From positions 1-56,495 of the forward strand of contig CAJMLF010000011.1 in assembly GCA_905214235.1 (NCBI GenBank): a stretch of 56,495 nucleotides of DNA, written 5' to 3'. Under the pieces are notes generated by a model that saw only the letters and a program-made list of their open reading frames with translations, searched no databases and had not been told where the DNA came from. Source of the DNA: an uncultured bacterium (GTDB taxonomy: Bacteria > Bacillota > Bacilli > Lactobacillales > Lactobacillaceae). This document shows positions 51,693 through 56,495 of this stretch, one piece after another. Made by a program: the position numbers and the translations under genes. Positions within the stretch are counted from its first letter, which is position 1. Every line of letters starts with the position of its first letter.

Positions 51693-52616
51693 TTATTTTT
51701 TTAACCAGGTCTCCACAAAGGACTTAACATCTTGAATTGTGTCCCTGCCGCTAACCAGGTCGAACCAATGGACATCCATCTTGTTCCTGAACCAGGTCAA
51801 CTGACGCTTGGCGTAGTGACGCGAATCTTTCTTTACCTTATCAATTGCGGTTGCCAACGAACACTCGCCGGCAAAGTAAGGGAACAGTTCATGGTAACCA
51901 ATCCCCTTTCCGGCGGGGAGGCTGAGGCCGCCCTGGTCGTATAACCAGCGTGCTTCCTCAACAAGACCGTTTTGCACCATCTGGTCAACCCGGTCATTAA
52001 TCCGCTGGTACAAGACGGCCCGGTCGGTGGTCAGGCCAACCAGGAGGAAGGCGGTCTCACTACCTAGCTGCGGTTGAGCAGAGAAGAGCTTGCCAGTCCG
52101 CTCCACTACCTCGATGGCCCGGATGATCCGCCGTCGGTTACCCACTGGGATGTTTTGGCTGGCCTGCGGGTCCACTTTTGCCAGGTGGTCCCAGATAAAC
52201 TGGTTTCCTTTCTGGTCGGCGACAGCGTTCCAGTGGTCCCGAATTTGCTGGGAGCGGGCATCAAAATGGTCTCCACCAAGGGTCAAATTAGCCGTCAGGG
52301 TCTGGAGGTAAAAGCCAGTCCCCCCGGCAATGATGGGAAGGTGGTGACGACTGGCAATTTGCTCGATAAGTCTGCTGGCCGCCTCTTTAAATTGGGCCGC
52401 TGAGTACCGCTGGTCGACGTCGGCAATATCAATCAGGTGGTGGGGCACTCCCGCCATTTCTTCTCTAGTTACCTTAGCCGTTCCAATATCGAGGTGGCGG
52501 TAAATTTGCATTGAGTCTCCGGAAATGATTTCTCCTTGCTCGGCCTGGGCCAGTTTAATCGAGAGGGCGGTCTTTCCAACTGCTGTCGGCCCCACAATTG
52601 CAATTACTTTATTCAT
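51693..52616 (-). CDS. miaA: tRNA dimethylallyltransferase
   Basis: Adds a dimethylallyl group to A37 of tRNAs reading UNN codons. The 307-aa protein has the P-loop GPTAVGKTALS, the DSMQIYRHLDIGTAK substrate loop and GGTGFYLQ. It is usual upstream of glnA (or hfq/glnR) in Firmicutes. Confidence 0.97.
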   Translation of the reverse strand: MNKVIAIVGPTAVGKTALSIKLAQAEQGEIISGDSMQIYRHLDIGTAKVTREEMAGVPHHLIDIADVDQRYSAAQFKEAASRLIEQIASRHHLPIIAGGTGFYLQTLTANLTLGGDHFDARSQQIRDHWNAVADQKGNQFIWDHLAKVDPQASQNIPVGNRRRIIRAIEVVERTGKLFSAQPQLGSETAFLLVGLTTDRAVLYQRINDRVDQMVQNGLVEEARWLYDQGGLSLPAGKGIGYHELFPYFAGECSLATAIDKVKKDSRHYAKRQLTWFRNKMDVHWFDLVSGRDTIQDVKSFVETWLKK

Positions 52617-52724
52617 TCTTTAACTTCCTTATTAAAATAATAATTTTGGTGATTATGACTGGTAAATAACGCTTAAGTCGCTCATAATAGAGTTAAGTTA
52701 CTGATAAAAAGGAGGAATTGCCTG

Positions 52725-52901
52725 ATGAAACAATTAATAAAGGGATTTTTAATCGGAACTGCATCAACTTTGGCAGCGATTGTTAGTGGCGCCGTTGCCT
52801 TCCACAAGACGGTTATTAAGCCGGTTGAAGAAGAAGAGGTTAAGTTCGACGAAAACCGGCGGGCTGCTACCCGGAAGAACCGGTCCGCACACCAATTTTA
52901 A
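52725..52901 (+). CDS. DUF3042-family small membrane protein (58 aa)
   Basis: An N-terminal hydrophobic helix (residues 5-25, FLIGTASTLAAIVSGAVAF) followed by FHKTVIKPVEEEE and a basic C-terminus (TRKNRSAHQF), matching the DUF3042 family of lactobacilli as I recall it. AAAGGAGG precedes the ATG. Probably a single membrane span with the charged part in the cytosol. Divergent from miaA, monocistronic, followed by a bidirectional terminator. Confidence 0.82.
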   Translation: MKQLIKGFLIGTASTLAAIVSGAVAFHKTVIKPVEEEEVKFDENRRAATRKNRSAHQF

Positions 52902-52916
52902 TTCCTCAACATTTTA

Positions 52917-52962
52917 ATAAAAAAGTGAGGCTGGAGAAAAACTCTCCAGCCCCTTTTTTATT
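52917..52962. terminator. Bidirectional terminator between DUF3042 and rhodanese-like genes
   Basis: GGCTGGAGAAAA pairs through GGCTGGAG/CTCCAGCC with T tracts on both strands; the sequence resembles the GGCTGGGAGAAAA elements at 46.4 and 48.1 kb. Confidence 0.88.
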
Positions 52963-52988
52963 CAGATATCACTTATCAGAAGCCGCCT

Positions 52989-53402
52989 TTAGTACTTCGA
53001 CTTCTTCGTCTTACCGTCCCAAGCGCGGTAGCCGTCCCGTAGGATGTAGAGCTTCTTATAGCCGTGCTTGTACAAAAAGGCTGCCGCCTGGGTGCTGACC
53101 GACATACCAGCATCGTAGAGGTAAATTGGCAAATCAGGGCGCAATTCACCGTATTGCTGCCGTAGGTAAACATACGGCAAGCTCCGGGCGCCCAGAATGT
53201 GGCCCGCCTTAAAGTCGCTCTCGCTCCGCAGGTCAATCACTTGGGCCTTCCGGATGCCCTTTTGAAAATCTTCTTGGTCAAGAACCGTTGAGTAACGCTT
53301 CCGCCGCCAAGCCTGGTAGCCCCACCCAATCAAGAAGGCCAGGATGATGACAATCAGGACCAGGTTAAACGTCAACAGTCCGTTACTAATAGCTAAAATC
53401 AA
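52989..53402 (-). CDS. Membrane-anchored rhodanese-like protein lacking the catalytic cysteine
   Basis: A 137-aa protein with an N-terminal membrane helix (about 10-30) and a rhodanese domain. The active-site loop, normally beginning with the catalytic cysteine (CRSG), reads YDAGMSV (96-102), with no cysteine, so sulfur transfer is unlikely. Translation starts at TTG (53402) after GGGAG. It is tightly linked to glk, a conserved context in lactobacilli, but its function is not clear. Confidence 0.88.
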   Translation of the reverse strand: MILAISNGLLTFNLVLIVIILAFLIGWGYQAWRRKRYSTVLDQEDFQKGIRKAQVIDLRSESDFKAGHILGARSLPYVYLRQQYGELRPDLPIYLYDAGMSVSTQAAAFLYKHGYKKLYILRDGYRAWDGKTKKSKY

Positions 53403-53424
53403 AGTTTAACGCTCCCTTGTGAAA

Positions 53425-54396
53425 CTAGTTAACTGATTCAAACTGCCGAGCTAAGGATGCAGCACCGATAACACCGGCATCGTTCCCCAATTCTGCCAGC
53501 TTCAACTGGGTAGAAGTCCGAACTGTTGGGAAGGCAAACTTTTCAAAGTTCTTTTGAACCCGCTTCAACAGGAAGTCACCGGCAGCGGAAACCCCACCAC
53601 CAATAACCAGGTATTCAGGGTTAAGGACGTTGGAAAGGTTGGCACATGCTAGGCCAAGGTAGTAAGTAACTTCGTCCACAACGGTGTTTGCCAGGTAGTC
53701 GTTATCCTTGGCCAAGTCAAAAACAATCTTTGAAGTAATCTCGTCACCGTTATCAATCATAGCCTTCAGGCGGCTGTTACCTTCGTATTCTTCTGCCTTG
53801 TCTTGGGCCACGTGAACAACCCCAGTTGCTGAAGCATATTGTTCCAGGCAACCGCGGTTACCACAAGTACAAAGGTAACCGTTAGGCTTAACAACCATGT
53901 GGCCAACTTCACCACCGGCACCGACGATTCCGTGAACCAGCTTACCGTTGGAGATCAATCCACCCCCAACACCAGTACCAAGGGTAATGAAGGCAACATC
54001 GTCACCTTCGTTACCAGCACCCTTCCAGCGTTCACCAAGAGCGGCCACGTTGGCATCGTTATCAAGGGCAAACTTCATACCGGTTCCTTCTTCGATTTGT
54101 TCCTTAACCTTTTGGGTAGTCTTCCAGTTAAGGTTGAAGGCCCCAACAACGGTCCCCTTGTCACGGTCAATGGTCCCGGGGGTTCCCATCCCAATACCAA
54201 CGAATTGGTCGGGCGTCATCTTGTAAAGGTCCAGGTGGTGGTTAATGGAATCCACAATATCAGGAACAATGTGAGAACCATCGTCCAAGATGTTGGTCCG
54301 AATTGACCATTTCTGTTGAATTTCACCCTCCTGGGTTAAGATTGCAAACTTAATTGTTGTCCCACCAAGGTCAACACCAAATAACTTCTTTGCCAT
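53425..54396 (-). CDS. glk: Glucokinase, ROK family
   Basis: Phosphorylates intracellular glucose with ATP. The 323-aa protein begins MAKKLFGVDLGGTTIK and has the ROK zinc motif CTCGNRGCLEQ and the AGGEVGHM loop. The start at 54396 has AGGAGGAAAT; a longer in-frame reading is not supported. It follows YqgQ by 25 bases, the standard yqgQ-glk order. Confidence 0.97.
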   Translation of the reverse strand: MAKKLFGVDLGGTTIKFAILTQEGEIQQKWSIRTNILDDGSHIVPDIVDSINHHLDLYKMTPDQFVGIGMGTPGTIDRDKGTVVGAFNLNWKTTQKVKEQIEEGTGMKFALDNDANVAALGERWKGAGNEGDDVAFITLGTGVGGGLISNGKLVHGIVGAGGEVGHMVVKPNGYLCTCGNRGCLEQYASATGVVHVAQDKAEEYEGNSRLKAMIDNGDEITSKIVFDLAKDNDYLANTVVDEVTYYLGLACANLSNVLNPEYLVIGGGVSAAGDFLLKRVQKNFEKFAFPTVRTSTQLKLAELGNDAGVIGAASLARQFESVN

Positions 54397-54421
54397 TATA
54401 ATTTCCTCCTGGTTTATTAAA

Positions 54422-54658
54422 TTAGTATAGGCGCCCAGACTTTTCCCGGCGCTCTTCTTCACGATGCTCTTTTCTAAGAACAATCTTTGCTTTCATATAC
54501 GTTGTCTTGTCGACGACCCCTGCTTCGTACAGGTGGTCTAACTCAATTGCCATTAGCTCGATATCGTACAATCGTTTGCCCACATACACAAAGACGTTAA
54601 ACTCCTTCAGCAACTGCTGAACATCATATAACGTCCGATATTCACGTGGTAAAGCCAT
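54422..54658 (-). CDS. yqgQ: YqgQ-family (DUF910) protein
   Basis: A 78-aa helical protein with the family stretch YDVQQLLKEFNVFVYVGKRLYDIELM. It always lies before glucokinase in Firmicutes, and its role is unknown. It follows the rhomboid gene by four bases. Confidence 0.93.
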   Translation of the reverse strand: MALPREYRTLYDVQQLLKEFNVFVYVGKRLYDIELMAIELDHLYEAGVVDKTTYMKAKIVLRKEHREEERREKSGRLY

Positions 54659-54662
54659 CCTA

Positions 54663-55322
54663 TCAGCTCACTTTAACAAATAAAACTAGTAACCCGAGAA
54701 CTAAAACCACCGTGGCAAGCACCCGCTCCACAGAGTTCACGTGACCAAGACGGGGTGCGCCAACAGCATAACCGGCTAAAAAGCCCCCTATCAATCCTCC
54801 AAGGTGCCCCGCAAGGTCAATGCCGGGGACGAAAAGGTCCGTCACAATGTTTAAGACAACCAGAATCAAGAACTGGCGACCCAGTATCCGAATCGCTTGG
54901 TTTTCCCTAAAAGTGACGCCCAGCATAATAAAGGCACCAAAGAGGCCAAAAATCGCCGTACTTGCTCCCGCCGACAAGCCATTGGGAATCCAAAAGGCAC
55001 TCAATAGGTTACCAGCAACGGCACTGACAAAGTAAATAACTAACATCCGCCAGTGGCCAAAGAGCTGCTCAATGTAGAGGCCAATAAAGTAAAGGGTAAT
55101 ACTGTTAATTAAGATATGGGCAAAACCGATGTGAACAAAGACGGGGGTGATTAGCCGCCACCACTGTCCAGCCTGAACGAGGGACGCGTTCAACGCCCCA
55201 AACTTTAGCAAGACAGCAGTATTGGTCGAGCCCCCCATCACCGTCATCATTAAGAAGACGACGACCTGGATGGCAATCAGGCTTACCGTCACGGGATTTT
55301 TCTTCCAGTAGTTTGCCTGCAT
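54663..55322 (-). CDS. Rhomboid family intramembrane serine protease (GluP/YqgP-like)
   Basis: Six-helix membrane protease, 219 aa. Catalytic residues are Ser121 (GAS in SAGASTAIFG) and His173 (AGHLGGL), with the oxyanion HxxxN at His69-Asn73. It lacks the long N-terminal soluble domain and TPR region of Bacillus YqgP, so it is a minimal form. Encoded between FthC and YqgQ, three bases after fthC. Confidence 0.94.
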   Translation of the reverse strand: MQANYWKKNPVTVSLIAIQVVVFLMMTVMGGSTNTAVLLKFGALNASLVQAGQWWRLITPVFVHIGFAHILINSITLYFIGLYIEQLFGHWRMLVIYFVSAVAGNLLSAFWIPNGLSAGASTAIFGLFGAFIMLGVTFRENQAIRILGRQFLILVVLNIVTDLFVPGIDLAGHLGGLIGGFLAGYAVGAPRLGHVNSVERVLATVVLVLGLLVLFVKVS

Positions 55323-55325
55323 TCG

Positions 55326-55880
55326 CTATTTCTCCGCGAGGGTGATTACCCGGTCAACCTGCTGGTCATGCTCTTCTGGCGTCCACTCATCGTTCTCGGC
55401 TTCCTGGGTTGGCAACGCCAGTGACAGTGACTTACCCTGGTAATTTTTAAGGTAGCGATCATAGTAGCCACCACCAAAGCCCAGGCGGTGGCCATCCTTG
55501 GTGAATGCCACCCCGGGAACGATCATGAGGTCAATCTCGTCCGGGCCGTAAACACGTCCGTCGCTGGGTTCCAAAATACCAAATGTTGTATCTTCAAAGG
55601 TCGTATTTTCTTTTAACTCGACAAACTCCATCTGCCGATGAGGCAAGGTCCGGGGAACAACTACCGTCCGTCCCTCATGCCGGGCATGAAGGATCAACGG
55701 GGCCGTATCAATCTCGAAGGACTGACTGAGGGTCAGCGCAATGACCTTTGCTCCCATCCATTCCGGCTGGTCGTACAGGATGGATGCCAACGCCTTTTCT
55801 TCATTAAGACGGGTATTAACATCCAGCTGCTGCAGCCGGGCAATATAAGCTTGACGCAGTTCGGCTTTTGAATACGTCAT
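55326..55880 (-). CDS. fthC: 5-formyltetrahydrofolate cyclo-ligase
   Basis: Recycles 5-formyl-THF to 5,10-methenyl-THF with ATP. The 184-aa protein has the family signature FGGGYYDRYL and an N-terminal ALASIL-type helix. First gene of the fthC-rhomboid-yqgQ-glk-rhodanese operon. Confidence 0.96.
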   Translation of the reverse strand: MTYSKAELRQAYIARLQQLDVNTRLNEEKALASILYDQPEWMGAKVIALTLSQSFEIDTAPLILHARHEGRTVVVPRTLPHRQMEFVELKENTTFEDTTFGILEPSDGRVYGPDEIDLMIVPGVAFTKDGHRLGFGGGYYDRYLKNYQGKSLSLALPTQEAENDEWTPEEHDQQVDRVITLAEK

Positions 55881-55932
55881 TATTCTACAATCTCCCCTTT
55901 ATGCTAAATAAGATAAACGGTTTCAACAACTT

Positions 55933-55961
55933 ATTATCACCGCTCACTGCGCTTTTTGCAA
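55933..55961 (-). promoter_or_regulatory. Promoter of the fthC-glk operon
   Basis: Minus strand TTGCAA (55956-55961) and GATAAT (55933-55938) with a 17-base spacer, about 55 bases before fthC. Confidence 0.7.
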
Positions 55962-55998
55962 GCGTTATTTTATAACGGTTGTTGGGGGGTAAGTCCGT

Positions 55999-56328
55999 TT
56001 ACTTGTCTTCAGCGAGGCGTTGGTAGAGACGAATAATTTCACCTGCCAAGTCAACATAGGTAATGGCCGTCATCAGGTGGTCCTGGGCGTGAACAATTAA
56101 GAGGGTTAATTCCACCTTTTTCCCTTGAGCCTCACTAGTCAGCATCTTAGTCTGCGTGTTATGGGCCGTGTTTAACGTTTCCTTAGCCTGGGCTAATTTC
56201 TGTTTAGCAGTTGCCAGGTCCCCATCATGAGCTGCTTCAATGGCCTCGTGGGCTGCTTTCTTAGCATCCCCGGCATTTAGCATTAGCTGCATTGCCTGCT
56301 GCAAGGCTGTGTTGTTTTCTTCTGACAT
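55999..56328 (-). CDS. Orphan PTS lactose/cellobiose-type IIA component
   Basis: A 109-aa three-helix IIA protein with the phosphorylated histidine at His80 (LLIVHAQDHLM). The start at 56328 follows GAGGAGA. No IIB, IIC or glycosidase gene is adjacent, so it must pair with a system elsewhere or act in signalling. Followed by fthC in the same direction, with its own promoter between. Confidence 0.93.
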   Translation of the reverse strand: MSEENNTALQQAMQLMLNAGDAKKAAHEAIEAAHDGDLATAKQKLAQAKETLNTAHNTQTKMLTSEAQGKKVELTLLIVHAQDHLMTAITYVDLAGEIIRLYQRLAEDK

Positions 56329-56354
56329 TTTCTCTCCTCTTAAAACCAACTAAC

Positions 56355-56396
56355 AATAAAAAATCCTGCTAACAGCGCAATGCTATCGGCAGGATA
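56355..56396 (-). terminator. Terminator between rpmG and the PTS IIA gene
   Basis: Minus strand ATCCTGCcGATAGC pairs with GCTgTTAGCAGGAT and is followed by TTTTTTATT. Confidence 0.85.
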
Positions 56397-56408
56397 AAAG
56401 AAACTAAA

Positions 56409-56495
56409 TTACTTAGTTTCACGGTGTAATGTCACCTTACGTTCCCGTGGGCAGTACTTGTTTAATTCAAGACGGTCGGGATTGTGACGACGGTT
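56409..56495 (-). CDS. rpmG: 50S ribosomal protein L33 (3' end only)
   Basis: The last 28 residues are present: NRRHNPDRLELNKYCPRERK followed by VTLHRETK and a TAA stop. The CPRE cysteine belongs to the second half of the zinc-type L33 motif; the first cysteines lie outside the window, so whether both pairs are present cannot be checked. Confidence 0.95.
   Translation of the reverse strand, partial: NRRHNPDRLELNKYCPRERKVTLHRETK

Overview
This window looks like chromosomal housekeeping DNA from a heterofermentative lactic acid bacterium, most likely a Limosilactobacillus of moderate to high GC (fermentum/pontis-like). I infer this from gene content and protein style: the rpsP-ffh-ylxM-ftsY-smc-rnc-acpP-plsX-recG-fakA run, L27 with a Prp-cleavable N-terminus, a lactobacillus-type L-serine deaminase locus, DUF3042, and Firmicutes-type promoters, T-box and cre sites. 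No replication origin, prophage, CRISPR array, IS element or rRNA operon is seen. Nearly every gene is on the minus strand, so operons below are described right to left.

Layout. (1) 1-13.4 kb: Asp23/YloU and FakA (fatty-acid kinase), RecG, PlsX, AcpP, RNase III, Smc, FtsY, YlxM and Ffh, ending at an rpsP promoter; this joins lipid synthesis, chromosome organisation and SRP secretion. (2) 13.5-24.8 kb: rpmB, thiN, rpe, rsgA, the PASTA kinase/phosphatase pair prkC-prpC, rsmB, fmt, priA and coaBC. (3) 24.9-32.7 kb: rpoZ-gmk; a lone plus-strand gene behind two LexA boxes; then recN, argR, tlyA, ispA, xseB, xseA, folD. (4) 32.8-36.7 kb: nusB, a second Asp23 gene, a 2H-phosphoesterase-like gene, pepQ, and the rplU-prp-rpmA operon with a probable L21 leader. 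(5) 36.7-41.7 kb: accessory stretch with a TetR regulator under a cre-like site, tRNA-Arg(UCU), an Rpn-family nuclease, a tiny membrane protein, and a three-gene overlapping cluster of unknown function (coiled-coil protein, 339-aa protein, dUTPase-like protein without the usual metal ligands). (6) 41.9-46.2 kb: putative serine-utilisation unit (EIIC-like permease, serine dehydratase beta and alpha, DUF59/SufT-like protein), divergent from a YheO/DauR-type regulator across a 540-bp AT-rich control region. (7) 46.2-52.6 kb: a 105-nt hairpin, serS with a T-box, a 41-aa protein, gltX, glnA and miaA. (8) 52.7-56.5 kb: DUF3042 protein, membrane rhodanese-like protein, glucokinase, YqgQ, rhomboid protease, FthC, an orphan PTS IIA and the 3' end of rpmG.

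The parts most worth a second look are the SOS-type gene at 25.9 kb, the overlapping three-gene cluster at 39-41.7 kb, the serine locus with its Fe-S maturation candidate and possible attenuated leader, the long hairpin at 46.3 kb with its recurring GGCTGGGAGAAAA sequence, and the CoaBC and rhodanese proteins in which the expected catalytic cysteine is absent. All functional statements are from reading sequence only; no database search was run.
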